Assembly (NCBI RefSeq): GCF_026127265.1
Contig: NZ_WWFG01000001.1
Location: 2,395,501 to 2,459,500 of the forward strand
Direction: 5' to 3'
Length of the DNA stretch: 64,000 nt
From: Nostoc sp. KVJ3
GTDB taxonomy: Bacteria > Cyanobacteriota > Cyanobacteriia > Cyanobacteriales > Nostocaceae
Of this stretch, positions 17,867 to 26,984 are shown in pieces (within the stretch, counting starts at the first letter, position 1; the number at the start of each line of letters is the position of its first letter). The notes below the pieces were generated by a model, which saw only the letters and a list, made by a program, of their open reading frames with translations, searched no databases and was not told where the DNA came from. The position numbers and the translations under genes are program-made.

Positions 17867-18232
17867 GTGCGGGTTACTCAGCAAAATGCCGGGACTGAAG
17901 AAAAGCTGGTGAAACTTAAGAGCTTGCTCAATGCAGGAATTTTGAGTCAAGGTGAATTTGAGATGAAGAAGGCTGAATTGATGCGAGAGTCTTCTAATTC
18001 GGAATTGGATGCCCAGATTTCTAAGCTCAATGCTGCTCTGGCTGCCGAAATTATTACACAAGAGGAGTATGAGAGCAAGAAAGCAGCGATTCAGAGAGAA
18101 TCTCAACTTGCGGGTAAAATCAAGCAGCTTCAGAATGCTAGAGATGCTGGAATAATTACTGGTGAAGAGTTTGAAAATAAAAAGCTAATTCTGCAATTGA
18201 GTCCGACTTACAAAGATCATGTGAGCAGTTAA
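17867..18232 (+). CDS. SHOCT-like repeat protein, C-terminal part of the frameshifted gene
   Basis: Open frame of 121 residues that continues the preceding gene after the apparent one-base deletion. It carries three SHOCT-type units, each a pair of short helices around a G-I-(L/I)-(S/T)-x-x-E-(F/Y)-E-x-K-K core: LLNAGILSQGEFEMKKAEL, ALAAEIITQEEYESKKAAI and ARDAGIITGEEFENKKLIL; a fourth unit lies in the junction region. SHOCT domains are oligomerisation or tethering modules at protein ends. The GTG at 17867 has no convincing ribosome site of its own, which favours its being part of one gene with 17340-17852. A bidirectional terminator follows at 18285. Confidence 0.6.
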   Translation: MRVTQQNAGTEEKLVKLKSLLNAGILSQGEFEMKKAELMRESSNSELDAQISKLNAALAAEIITQEEYESKKAAIQRESQLAGKIKQLQNARDAGIITGEEFENKKLILQLSPTYKDHVSS

Positions 18233-18284
18233 TTATAGGTTTCATAGGTTTCAATAATTAAAACAGCCTAATATATCTTCAAAT

Positions 18285-18320
18285 AAAAAAGCGCCCTCCG
18301 TTAATAGGGGGCGCTTTTTT
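18285..18320. terminator. Bidirectional intrinsic terminator between the SHOCT gene and psbA
   Basis: GCGCCC (18291-18296) pairs with GGGCGC (18309-18314), flanked by an A6 run on the left and a T6 run on the right, so it can stop transcription from both convergent genes. Confidence 0.85.
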
Positions 18321-18360
18321 GAATTGTAGAGACGCTATGAATAACGCCTCAAGATTATGA

Positions 18361-19443
18361 TTAACCGTTGATAGCAGGAGCAGAAAGAGCAACAGGAGCT
18401 GCTTGTGCAGATGCCAAATCAAGAGGGAAGTTGTGAGCATTGCGCTCGTGCATGACTTCCATACCCAGGTTAGCGCGGTTGATTACATCAGCCCAAGTTG
18501 CAATCACACGACCTTCAGAGTCAATGATTGATTGGTTGAAGTTGAAACCGTTCAAGTTGAACGCCATCGTGCTGACACCCAAGGCGGTGAACCAGATGCC
18601 GATTACAGGCCATGCTGCGAGGAAGAAGTGCAGTGAACGGCTGTTGTTGAAGGAAGCGTATTGGAAGATTAGACGACCGAAGTAGCCGTGTGCTGCAACG
18701 ATGTTGTAGGTTTCTTCTTCTTGACCGAATTTGTAACCGTAGTTTTGTGATTCGGTTTCGGTTGTTTCACGAACCAAGGAAGATGTTACCAAGGAACCGT
18801 GCATTGCAGAGAACAAAGAACCACCGAATACACCTGCTACACCTAGTTGGTGGAAGGGGTGCATCAAGATGTTGTGTTCTGCTTGGAACACGATCATGAA
18901 GTTGAATGTTCCTGAAATACCCAAAGGCATACCGTCAGAGAATGAACCTTGTCCGATGGGGTATACCAAGAATACTGCACTTGCTGCTGCTACAGGTGCT
19001 GAATATGCAATAGCAATCCAAGGACGCATACCTAAGCGGTAAGATAGTTCCCATTCACGACCTAAGTAGCAGAATACGCCGATCAGGAAGTGGAAGATTA
19101 CCAATTGGTAAGGGCCACCGTTGTACAACCACTCATCTAAGGATGCTGCTTCCCAAATTGGGTAGAAGTGCAAGCCGATGGCGTTGGAGGATGGTACTAC
19201 TGCACCGGAGATAATGTTGTTTCCGTAAATTAAGGAACCTGCTACTGGTTCGCGGATTCCATCGATGTCTACTGGTGGTGCGGCGATGAATGCGATTACG
19301 AAGCAAGCGGTGGCGGCTAGTAAGGTGGGGATCATGACTACGCCGAACCAACCGATGTAAATCCGGTTGTTGGTGCTGGTGATCCACTCACAAAATCTAT
19401 CCCATACGTTGGCGCTTTCGCGGCGTTGTAAGGTTGTTGTCAT
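18361..19443 (-). CDS. psbA: Photosystem II reaction-centre protein D1
   Basis: D1 of 360 residues in the thylakoid membrane, binding P680, pheophytin, QB and the oxygen-evolving cluster. The ATG at 19443 gives MTTTLQRRESANVWDRFCEW; the 44 further residues of the longer open frame are promoter sequence. Landmarks are in place: Tyr161, Asp170, His190 and His198, five transmembrane helices, and the C-terminal processing site after ...NFPLDLA with a 16-residue tail. Position 130 is Glu (CYLGREWELS), which is the high-light/stress type rather than the Gln130 low-light type. That suggests this copy is one of several psbA genes and is induced by high light, an inference from the known Synechococcus D1:1/D1:2 pair. 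Confidence 0.98.
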   Translation of the reverse strand: MTTTLQRRESANVWDRFCEWITSTNNRIYIGWFGVVMIPTLLAATACFVIAFIAAPPVDIDGIREPVAGSLIYGNNIISGAVVPSSNAIGLHFYPIWEAASLDEWLYNGGPYQLVIFHFLIGVFCYLGREWELSYRLGMRPWIAIAYSAPVAAASAVFLVYPIGQGSFSDGMPLGISGTFNFMIVFQAEHNILMHPFHQLGVAGVFGGSLFSAMHGSLVTSSLVRETTETESQNYGYKFGQEEETYNIVAAHGYFGRLIFQYASFNNSRSLHFFLAAWPVIGIWFTALGVSTMAFNLNGFNFNQSIIDSEGRVIATWADVINRANLGMEVMHERNAHNFPLDLASAQAAPVALSAPAING

Positions 19444-19502
19444 TGTTTTATAAATGCGGTTATTTGCGGATGAATTAAGGTAGTTTTGACTACCTTTTAC
19501 AC

Positions 19503-19531
19503 ATCTTAAAGAATTTATTGCGTTTTGTAAA
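19503..19531 (-). promoter_or_regulatory. Candidate psbA promoter
   Basis: On the minus strand TTTACA (19531-19526) and TAAGAT (19508-19503) are separated by 17 bases, a sigma-70-type spacing about 60 bases upstream of the D1 start. The leader is AT-rich and lacks a strong Shine-Dalgarno, as is usual for cyanobacterial psbA. Confidence 0.6.
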
Positions 19532-19650
19532 GTACTTTTAGAAAAAAATTTTTCTTGGGATTTACACACCCACAATAGAAAATCCCCAATTCCCTGAAAA
19601 AGGGGACTTTGGATTTTAGATTTTGGATTGGGGCAAACGCGCTTTGTTCT

Positions 19651-20325
19651 TCAATTCACTGCTGGCTGCTTGGATATTGACTCTACACCGATTTCTTGTA
19701 AAGGCGGACGCACACATAAATAAATCAAGGGGCCGAATAGTGGTATCAACGCTATTAACCAGAAAAACTGCGGATTTTTCCAACCGCGACGCGCCATATC
19801 ATCGCCCAGTAATGTCGGAAATAAAAGGCTAAGTAGGGAAAAATCTAAACTCATCACATTGATGAAGCGGTTAGTTTGCCATTCTTGCACAAAACTACCC
19901 CAATCACCTCCTCTTAAACCGTAGGCAACTAAAAGAACTGTGACTACAGTCAACAAAACCCCAGTTACACGGGAATCTAGCAGCTTGAGGAAGATATTCT
20001 TTTGACCGACAAACTGATTACTTGGTTCTCTAAGGGCTAAGTAGGGTAATAAGGCAAACATCCCAACTGCGAAAGAAGCCGTAGCAAATAGCCAAGCAGG
20101 TATTTTTTGTCCTCTGCCATCAATAAACACTACTGCGCTGTAAATAAGAGGCCAGATGCCCATGAGGTTAAATAGTGCTATTACTAACGGGTTAATGCCT
20201 TGCCACTGTCCAGTAGAAAGGTTTTTAATTAACTCGAATGTACCGGGTTGCTCAGGAGGTGCGAGGAAAAAAGCATAGATGATGAATCCTAACCACAGGA
20301 AGCCAAAAGCAATTTTTCTAACCAT
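19651..20325 (-). CDS. Multi-pass membrane protein, cyanobacterial conserved type
   Basis: Membrane protein of 224 residues with about six hydrophobic segments: near residues 5-22, 46-68, 76-96, 117-137, 158-172 and 186-205. The N-terminus MVRKIAFGFLWLGFIIYAFF is an uncleaved anchor. Similar proteins occur throughout cyanobacteria and in plant chloroplasts and remain without assigned function; I cannot name a family with certainty. No motif for a cofactor or transport was seen. It lies between psbA and hrcA in the same direction, but the gaps of about 207 and 77 bases do not prove an operon. Confidence 0.7.
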   Translation of the reverse strand: MVRKIAFGFLWLGFIIYAFFLAPPEQPGTFELIKNLSTGQWQGINPLVIALFNLMGIWPLIYSAVVFIDGRGQKIPAWLFATASFAVGMFALLPYLALREPSNQFVGQKNIFLKLLDSRVTGVLLTVVTVLLVAYGLRGGDWGSFVQEWQTNRFINVMSLDFSLLSLLFPTLLGDDMARRGWKNPQFFWLIALIPLFGPLIYLCVRPPLQEIGVESISKQPAVN

Positions 20326-20402
20326 GAAAGACTTAAGTAGAATTAATTATTGATTTTGCCGCTACAAATTAGGCTATCTGCTTGCTATTGTATTGTTCCT
20401 TA

Positions 20403-21554
20403 TTAGGGATTGAAATAACTGAAGGCTTCTGAGAGGTAATCAGCAGCAGATGCCACGACTGCGATCGCATTTTCATAATCTAGACGTGTTGGCCCCAAAA
20501 CTCCCACACTTCCTACTGGTACTGAGCCTCGGCGATAAGTGGAAGAAATTAAGGTGCAGCTGCGGATCGGTTCTAATGGGTTTTCTGCGCCGATGCGAAC
20601 TGTTACTCTTGACTTACTAGCATCCTCCGGTTCTGGTTCCTCAAATATTAATCGCCATAGTTGGTCTTGTTCTTCTTCTAGCAGGTGGATAATCGTTTGT
20701 ACCTGCTGTAACTGGGAAAATTCCGGCTGGCGCAAAACTTCTGACACACCCCGAACCATAATTTGTGTTGCAGTTGGCGCATGAGTGCGACGAGTTAATT
20801 CGGCAACTGAATTTTTCAAGAATTCCCCGTAGCGTTGGAATTCCTGATCTAGTTCGCTCCAGTTGAGATTGGCTAATTCTAATAGACTTCGCCCCCGCAA
20901 GTGGGTATTCAAAAAGTTAGAAACAATTTGCAACTCCCGATCGATTACCTCTGAATCCCGTTGTGCTTCCTCTGGTATTGGCGACAAATCCATCAACTTG
21001 GAATGTGTCTCGTAACCATCGGTAACAACAATTAACATAATTCGCCCCGCTTCAATTTGCACTAATTGCAGATGTCGCAATAGTGCTGTAGTTGTTTGCG
21101 GCATGGTAATCAAGCTAATACAACCACTCAAGGTTGCTAAAATTTGGGCGGCTCCTTGCAGTAGGGTTTCTAAGCTCCGATCTTCCCACTGGAGATGCTT
21201 TTGCAATGCTACTTCTATTTCTCGTCCTAAAGTTTCTGTACCACTTCGTGGAAGCAAGCTACGCGTAGCGTCTGGCTGCGACACGCTGCGCGATCGCAGA
21301 GAAGGTGTAATTAGCTGGTCAACATAAATGCGATAGCCTGAATCTGAAGGCACTCGTCCGGCAGAGGCATGCGGTTGGTAGAGTAATCCAGACTTTTCTA
21401 AAACGCCCATCACATTGCGAATTGTGGCTGAACTTACACCCAGATCGTACTCCTCGACCAAAGCCTTTGAACCAACAGGCTCTGCTGTAGCAATGTAGTG
21501 ACGTACTGTTGCCCAGAGTATATGCTGTTGTCGATTTGTTAACTGGACTTCCAT
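20403..21554 (-). CDS. hrcA: Heat-inducible transcription repressor HrcA
   Basis: Repressor of 383 residues that binds CIRCE operators upstream of groESL-type chaperone genes. The N-terminal winged helix begins LTNRQQHILWATVRHYI and contains SSATIRNVMGVLEKSGLL; the long GAF-like middle and C-terminal domain ending AADYLSEAFSYFNP follow. The ATG at 21554 is followed directly by the conserved start. About residues 86-104 (SLRSRSVSQPDATRSLLPRS) are encoded by a dispersed palindromic repeat (about 21254-21305) inserted in frame, between the DNA-binding and sensor domains. No CIRCE site was found near this gene or near hsp20 in the window. Confidence 0.93.
   Translation of the reverse strand: MEVQLTNRQQHILWATVRHYIATAEPVGSKALVEEYDLGVSSATIRNVMGVLEKSGLLYQPHASAGRVPSDSGYRIYVDQLITPSLRSRSVSQPDATRSLLPRSGTETLGREIEVALQKHLQWEDRSLETLLQGAAQILATLSGCISLITMPQTTTALLRHLQLVQIEAGRIMLIVVTDGYETHSKLMDLSPIPEEAQRDSEVIDRELQIVSNFLNTHLRGRSLLELANLNWSELDQEFQRYGEFLKNSVAELTRRTHAPTATQIMVRGVSEVLRQPEFSQLQQVQTIIHLLEEEQDQLWRLIFEEPEPEDASKSRVTVRIGAENPLEPIRSCTLISSTYRRGSVPVGSVGVLGPTRLDYENAIAVVASAADYLSEAFSYFNP
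21254..21305. repeat. STRR-like palindromic repeat inside hrcA
   Basis: Sequence containing GCTACGCGTAGCGTC and GACACGCTGCGCGATCGC, the same family as the spacer repeat at 5288-5346. It is a multiple of three in effect, since the HrcA frame stays open. Confidence 0.55.
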
Positions 21555-21948
21555 AGGGTATGTTTTGCTAGAGGCAAATTTTAATCAAAGTCTGAAAAAT
21601 TTCTGGATTTGATTGAAAAAAGAATATTAATAATTAATTAAGATAACAAATTATACAATTATATTGTGATAAGTAATTTTAAGGTTCACGGACAACACTC
21701 TTGAAAATTGCACTCTAAATAGAATCTAGGCTTCTACAGCCAAAGCTAAAGGTTTGAATTTATAACATCTTTTATCAGCTTATTTTTGCATTATTCTACA
21801 CTGGCAAAAGTATTATGGGATACGTATTTTTGCGGCGATCACAGCGAAGATTTGGGTCGAAAAGTTCAGTAAGTATGTAGCAAGTTGAGAAAGTTACAAG
21901 CTTTTCTGATAAGTTCCTGAACTGATGTAGTGCTATTTTCATAATCAA

Positions 21949-21980
21949 AAAAGCCAGATGGAAGAGTTAATTTCCATCTG
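21949..21980 (-). terminator. Intrinsic terminator after the rhodanese gene
   Basis: Read on the minus strand, CAGATGGAA and TTCCATCTG form a nine-base stem with an eight-base loop, followed by GC and T6. The rest of the spacer 21555-21948 is AT-rich and shows no gene. Confidence 0.7.
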
Positions 21981-22001
21981 AGTAATACAACTAAAGACAA
22001 G

Positions 22002-22334
22002 CTAATACTGGGGAATTGAATGGTCTACTAAGATGGAGTAAGCGTCAATACCACCCGAAATATTTTGCACATTTGTAAAACCTTGAGCAATTAACCACTG
22101 GCACATCTGGGCAGAGCGAATACCGTGGTGGCATAACACAAGAGTTTCAGCTTGAGGATTGAAGAGGGTAGGTACTTGATCTCCCCATTCGGCAAATTGA
22201 CTCAAGGGTAGGTTGACAAAGCCCTCAATAGTAGCGATCGCCAATTCTTCTGGTTCTCGCACATCCACTAGCTGTATACTTCCATCACCAGAGGAAAGAC
22301 GTTGTGCTAGTTCTTCTACACTAATCTGGTTCAT
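22002..22334 (-). CDS. Rhodanese-like domain protein
   Basis: Single-domain rhodanese of 110 residues from the ATG at 22334 (MNQISVEELAQRL); thirty further upstream codons are open but look unrelated. The active loop CHHGIRS carries the catalytic Cys, and the usual signatures QLVDVREPEEL and NISGGIDAYS are present. These proteins move sulfur as a persulfide or act as sulfur-relay and redox partners; the substrate is unknown. The CHHGxRS loop is the form common in cyanobacterial and chloroplast stand-alone rhodaneses. It is divergent from the DUF3352 gene that starts at 22493, so the two share a short upstream region. Confidence 0.88.
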   Translation of the reverse strand: MNQISVEELAQRLSSGDGSIQLVDVREPEELAIATIEGFVNLPLSQFAEWGDQVPTLFNPQAETLVLCHHGIRSAQMCQWLIAQGFTNVQNISGGIDAYSILVDHSIPQY

Positions 22335-22492
22335 GGGTTGACTAAAAGAATTCCCGATAAACAGTCCTAATCTTATTTTATGGTGACAGAAAATCTCTGC
22401 CTTTGCATGAGTATCCATTCTCAAGAAGGCTGATAAATTCTGGTAGGCTTTCTGCTTAAATGGCTGTAAACCGTCTTTTTTAAAGGTTTAAT

Positions 22493-24151
22493 GTGAATAG
22501 TCAACGTTCATTTATTGGTTTTATCGTCGCAGGTGCGATCGCCCTAATAGTAATTGCGATCGCTGGCTTTTACTGGTTTTTCGCCAAAAGTCCGGCTAAC
22601 CTGATTGCTTCTACCTCTGAGCCTGGTGCAGCCATATTCGTGTCGAAACTTTCCCCTGCAATGGTTTCATTGCTGGCGAATCCCGATCAGTTACAGGCTT
22701 TGGAGCGGGAAGAGGAACTATCTAAACTCAAAACCAGTTTATTCTCCAAGAGTGGCATAGATTATAAACAAGACGTTCAACCCTGGTTAGGGAACGAAAT
22801 TACATTAGCTATTACCACCTTAGATATCGATCGGGATTCAGAAAACGGACAGCAGCCAGGATATCTGTTAGCACTAGCAACCAAACAACCAGAGAAAAGC
22901 AGCGAATTTCTCGAATTGTTATTTTCCAAACGGGCATTATCTGGCGCAACTTTAACTGTTGAACAATATAAAGGCGTAAAACTGATTTCTGATAATCAAC
23001 CAAAGGAGGATTTGCTTGCAGGTGCGGTTGTTGGTGAAGGCTTTGTGTTGTTTGCTAACGATCCGAAAGTGTTGCGAGACGCGATCAATAACGTCCAAGC
23101 ACCCGATCTAAATTTGACTAGCTCTCCCGAATACCAAAAATCGACTAAAGAATTACCCAAAAGGAGTTTAGCTGTAGTTTTCTTGAATCTTCCCGTTGTA
23201 GCCAAATGGCAAGGCTTAAAACTACCAGAACAACTTTATAACAGCCAAATCATATCTTTGGCGTTGAACCCGAAAGGATTGCTAGCGGAAACTACTTTTT
23301 TAACTTCATCAGAAATTGTCCCTTCATCCCCGCCACTATCTAAACCTGTGAAAGCATTACAGTATGTTCCAGCATCCGCAGGTTTGGCAATTTCCGGCTC
23401 AAATTTGAGTAATTTGGGTGACAGCGATTTAGCTAAACTCTGGAGACAAGCAACAGCTACTATATATGGTTCTGGGGAAGATGTTGTTTCTCGGTTAGCA
23501 AAACCTTTGGTAGATGTTCAAAACCGCTGGGGTATAAACTTGCCAAAGGATATTTTCAGTTGGGTGCAAGGAGAATACGCCATAGCATTGTTACCTGAGA
23601 AAGAGCAAACAACCCCTCATTGGGTTTTTGTGGTGGAAAAATCTGAGAGTGTAGAACAAGGTATTGCTCGTTTGGATGCGATCGCATCATCCAATGGACT
23701 CAGCATTAATCCCCTGACTATAGATAAGCAAAAAATCTCCGCTTGGACAGAGTTAACTACGGCGGCTAAAAAAAGTGATGTTAAAGAAGGAACATCCTTT
23801 AGCATTGAAACAAAAGTCCGGGGATTGCATACCAACTTAGGAAATTACGAAATTTTCACCTCCGACTTAGAAACGATGGATGAAATTCTCACAGCCAAGG
23901 ATAATTCCTTGATTGACAATCCCAATTTCCAAAGCAGTATTGCTGCGATTCCGCTACCAAACCAAGGCTATATATATCTTGACTGGACAAAGAGCCAGAA
24001 TTTGTTAGAGCGTCAAGTACCAATTCTCAAGCTAGCGGAAGTTTTAGGGAAACCGTTTTTTGATAACTTGCGATCGCTCACAGTCAGTAGTTATGGAACT
24101 GACACGCGATCGCTCAAAGGTGGCGTTTTCTTCCAACTCAATAATTCCTGA
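22493..24151 (+). CDS. DUF3352 membrane-anchored protein
   Basis: Protein of 552 residues with one N-terminal membrane anchor (about 8-30, GFIVAGAIALIVIAIAGFYW) and a large domain outside the cytoplasm. The body matches what I know as DUF3352, typical of cyanobacteria, with the opening AAIFVSKLSPAMVSLLANPD and a repeated mixed alpha/beta layout; no catalytic motif is evident and the role is unknown. The start is the GTG at 22493, which directly precedes the anchor. A strong hairpin-T5 terminator follows the stop. Length agrees with family members of 530-580 residues. Confidence 0.8.
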   Translation: MNSQRSFIGFIVAGAIALIVIAIAGFYWFFAKSPANLIASTSEPGAAIFVSKLSPAMVSLLANPDQLQALEREEELSKLKTSLFSKSGIDYKQDVQPWLGNEITLAITTLDIDRDSENGQQPGYLLALATKQPEKSSEFLELLFSKRALSGATLTVEQYKGVKLISDNQPKEDLLAGAVVGEGFVLFANDPKVLRDAINNVQAPDLNLTSSPEYQKSTKELPKRSLAVVFLNLPVVAKWQGLKLPEQLYNSQIISLALNPKGLLAETTFLTSSEIVPSSPPLSKPVKALQYVPASAGLAISGSNLSNLGDSDLAKLWRQATATIYGSGEDVVSRLAKPLVDVQNRWGINLPKDIFSWVQGEYAIALLPEKEQTTPHWVFVVEKSESVEQGIARLDAIASSNGLSINPLTIDKQKISAWTELTTAAKKSDVKEGTSFSIETKVRGLHTNLGNYEIFTSDLETMDEILTAKDNSLIDNPNFQSSIAAIPLPNQGYIYLDWTKSQNLLERQVPILKLAEVLGKPFFDNLRSLTVSSYGTDTRSLKGGVFFQLNNS

Positions 24152-24173
24152 GATTTTTATAAAAGCTCAAAGT

Positions 24174-24209
24174 GCAGAAGGTAAAAGAGTTTTTTACCTT
24201 CTGCTTTTT
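24174..24209 (+). terminator. Intrinsic terminator after the DUF3352 gene
   Basis: GCAGAAGGTAAAA pairs with TTTTACCTTCTGC and is followed by T5. Confidence 0.85.
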
Positions 24210-24528
24210 GTTGCCCCATAATACTTACGTATGCATTATGTAGCATTTGCTATTTATATTTGACACTACCTCTCTCAACTGGTGTTTGCTTCTAGGAGTG
24301 GTTCGTCGGTAGTGCTAATTAGACTGACTTACTTTGCAACTAAATCATCAATAATTTTGCGGGAACACAAGATAAAATTTTTAGTCATTAAGCAAGTACT
24401 GATTAAATATCAAAGGCTTAACTAAGAAGTTATAAGTCAAAATTCATCATTAACTAGAAGAAAACTATCATTAATTTTAGTTCACTAAATCATTGATTTA
24501 GCGAGGTAAAAAACTTTGCTTAGTTATC

Positions 24529-24885
24529 TATAGGAATCCGTTTTGATTTCTGAAAAATCCGTAGGGTGTTATTGCGGAGAGTACGGCACTAAACCCTTGA
24601 GAATGGTGCGTTATGAACCTCGTTCTAACACAACGCCAGTTGCTATATAGCGGTTCTCAGTCGAGTGAGGTACAAGAACCCCACCCCCAACCCCCTCCCC
24701 GCAAGCGATGAGGGGACTATGATGTACCTCATGTGATTAGGAAACGCTATAACGGAGGGAACCTCCCTTCGGGTTCACCAGTCGCCTAGGTTGGGAAACC
24801 CGCCTACAGCGACGGATTCACCGCAACGCACTGGCTCCCCTACAATACTTAATTTTGTTCAAAAACCAAATAGGAGTCGTATATA
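24529..24885. repeat. Long MITE-like element with a second element inserted in it
   Basis: Lies in the gene-free spacer 24152-25178. Left end TATAGGAATCCG..., right end ...AAATAGGAGTCGTATA, imperfect inverted repeats. Apart from an insertion at 24646-24751, it matches the 254-bp element at 43562-43815 closely along its whole length, including GGAGAGTACGGC and CACCAGTCGCCTAGGTTG. No open frame of note. Confidence 0.8.
24646..24751. repeat. MITE nested in the 24529 element
   Basis: Absent from the sister copy at 43562. Ends TATAGCGGTTCTCAGTCGAG and its imperfect complement ending GGAAACGCTATA, with a GAGGTAC / GTACCTC pair further in. Its middle contains CCCTCCCCGCAAGCGATGAG, related to the repeat in frame inside the STAND gene at about 31092-31150. 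Confidence 0.75.
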
Positions 24886-25178
24886 GCTTACGTACTCTTT
24901 CTGAATCATGATGCTGAATTTAGTTTAGATAATTCTAGAACTTATTCAGTTTAACTTTAGTTGCTCTGGTAATTTATGCGCTGATTTTTTGAACGTAAAT
25001 CAGTCTATTTTAGATATTTTATGCATTTAATTAATTCAGCAAAATCTTATAATTTATACATGGGAAAGCTTTCCCACTTAAATATGATTGATAATGATTT
25101 TTTCACTATCAGTTTTCCGAAATCTACTGCAACAGATTTGGAACTAACACTATCCAAAATATTCCAAACAGGTGAGTT

Positions 25179-25784
25179 ATGAATAATCAAAATTTCACGA
25201 GAACATCTATCAACGTTATCAAAGCTTTTCTAGCTGCGGCTGCACTGATAACTGCTTCTATTGGCCCTGCTTTTGCTAACGATCAAGTTGAAATTTTGGG
25301 TGCAGAATATGGTGGTAATGGCTGCCCTGAAGGATCTGCTGGTGTGAGTGTCAGTCCCGATGGTCAAGAGCTAAGTATTCTATTTGATAAGTTTATAGCT
25401 GTAGGGAATAAGGCAGAAGAAAGACGCAAAAGCTGTAACTTAAGCATTCCAATCAAAGTACCTCAAGGTTTTCAAATTTCCCTTTACGATGCTGATTATC
25501 GAGGTTATGTTGCTCCTGGGACAACTGGTAGACTAAGAGCAGAGTACTTTTTTGCTGGTCAGCGTGGCCCTGTTTTTTCTCGGACATTTAAAGGCGAAAG
25601 TGATTACAACGTTAGAGATCAATTAGTTACCGTGGCTGATGTTTGGTCACGCTGTGGCGATAGTGTCAATATGCGAGTGAATGCTGCAATGACTGCCAGT
25701 GGTCAAGGGATGGCGACTGTTGACTCCTTTGACCTTGCCCATCGGGGGTTAGTTTATCACATCAAATATCGCCAGTGTCGTTAA
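25179..25784 (+). CDS. Exported DUF4360-type protein
   Basis: Protein of 201 residues with a Sec signal peptide: basic start, hydrophobic stretch (AFLAAAALITASIGPAFA) and likely cleavage after Ala34. The mature part carries the pattern of DUF4360 (GCPEGSAGVSVSPDGQELSI, LFDKFIA, a central Cys in RRKSCNLSI, DADYRGYV), a beta-rich domain found in secreted proteins of cyanobacteria and fungi, function unknown. Four cysteines in the mature chain could form disulfides. AGGTGAG precedes the ATG at 25179. The long AT-rich upstream region (about 290 bases after the repeat) could hold the promoter. Confidence 0.8.
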   Translation: MNNQNFTRTSINVIKAFLAAAALITASIGPAFANDQVEILGAEYGGNGCPEGSAGVSVSPDGQELSILFDKFIAVGNKAEERRKSCNLSIPIKVPQGFQISLYDADYRGYVAPGTTGRLRAEYFFAGQRGPVFSRTFKGESDYNVRDQLVTVADVWSRCGDSVNMRVNAAMTASGQGMATVDSFDLAHRGLVYHIKYRQCR

Positions 25785-26341
25785 GTCTTTTCAAGGTCGG
25801 CAGCAACAAACTCTTAGTTTTAAAAGAGTCTAAAACTTTGTTGGGTTGAGCAATACGAAACCTAACACCATAATTGATGTTAGACTTTCTTACCTCAATC
25901 CAACAAAGCTTTTTTTGCACTTAAAGCTTACTGTTTCTAAATGTCTAATAGACATCTCCAGAAATTCAATATGTGTAACCTGAAATCCTTGTAGAGACAA
26001 GAAAATTCACGTCTTTACATTCTTTTTCGGAGATATCTAATAAGTATATTTAAATTTAAACTTACACACTAACAATTTTGGTAGTATTCAAGCTTTCAAA
26101 GGTTAATCGTAAGTTTCCCAAACTCTGTTTCCAACAGAGGTAATCACATCCAAATCATCAGTTGGAAAATTGTAACTGCTGTTTATATCAATAAACAACC
26201 TAGCAATTAGCTGTTTGATTTCAAAATCTTATATTGTGGCACATTTTAATGTGGCACAACCAACTGAAATTTTACTGGAATTTCTTAATTAGAATATGTA
26301 TATATCATTACTTGAATTTAACAGCCTGTTGGAGGGCTACT
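25785..26341. other. Intergenic region between two exported-protein genes
   Basis: No gene seen. About 25797-25920 has imperfect palindromic segments around CAACAAAG...CTTTGTTGG. Upstream ATG-less codons of the next open frame (26234-26341) look non-coding. Confidence 0.35.
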
Positions 26342-26833
26342 ATGAAATACTGTCGCCCCCGACTTCAGTTTAGCAGCGCCTGGTTGTTGGCAATACTTGC
26401 TACGATCGCAGCTAGCCCTGTAATCGCACAGACAGCGAACTTTGGTACTTTCAACTTATCAGCAAATTTTAATCCAGCACAAGGAACAGTGCAGGGGTTT
26501 ACAGGTGGTTCTTACTCATTGTCTGCCATAAGTAACCGCGATCGCGATCAAAAAACCTGTATCGGGTTTGCCGATCCTAAACCAGATCATATTATGGTTT
26601 TGGAAAAAGACTTTTCCCAGTTAACAATCCAAGTCGATAGTAGCAACAACGATACTACTTTACTTATCCAAGGGCCAGATGAAAAGACAATTCGTTGCGG
26701 CGACGACACTGGCAAAAGCAAAGATGCTAGCGTTAGCGATCGCAACTGGAAAAGTGGTACATATCGGATTTGGGTAGGTACATTTAATCCTGGGGTCAAG
26801 CGCGATTACACTCTGACAGTGGAGCAGCGGTGA
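26342..26833 (+). CDS. Small exported protein of unknown function
   Basis: From the ATG at 26342, which has GGAGG eight bases upstream, this is 163 residues with a clear Sec signal peptide (LLAILATIAASPVIA then QTANFG). The open frame extends 36 codons further upstream, but that part lacks a ribosome site and is unlike a signal peptide. The mature part resembles periplasmic beta-sandwich proteins: ALSFTGGSYSL-like opening, TCIGFADPKPDHIMVL, then SQLTIQVDSSNNDTTLLIQG, GDDT and SGTYRIWVGTF near the end. That final pattern is shared by pre-peptidase-like C-terminal domains. Function unknown. Confidence 0.75.
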   Translation: MKYCRPRLQFSSAWLLAILATIAASPVIAQTANFGTFNLSANFNPAQGTVQGFTGGSYSLSAISNRDRDQKTCIGFADPKPDHIMVLEKDFSQLTIQVDSSNNDTTLLIQGPDEKTIRCGDDTGKSKDASVSDRNWKSGTYRIWVGTFNPGVKRDYTLTVEQR

Positions 26834-26984
26834 AGTGGGGAGATGAGGGAGACAAGGGAGACAAGGAGGAATTATTTAACAAGTTTCTTCCCCAATGCCC
26901 AATGCCCCATTCCAATTTTACGTGTAACACCTGAGAGGATAATATGGGAGAGTAGCTTGTTGTGCTTTCCGAGGGTGCTATCTC

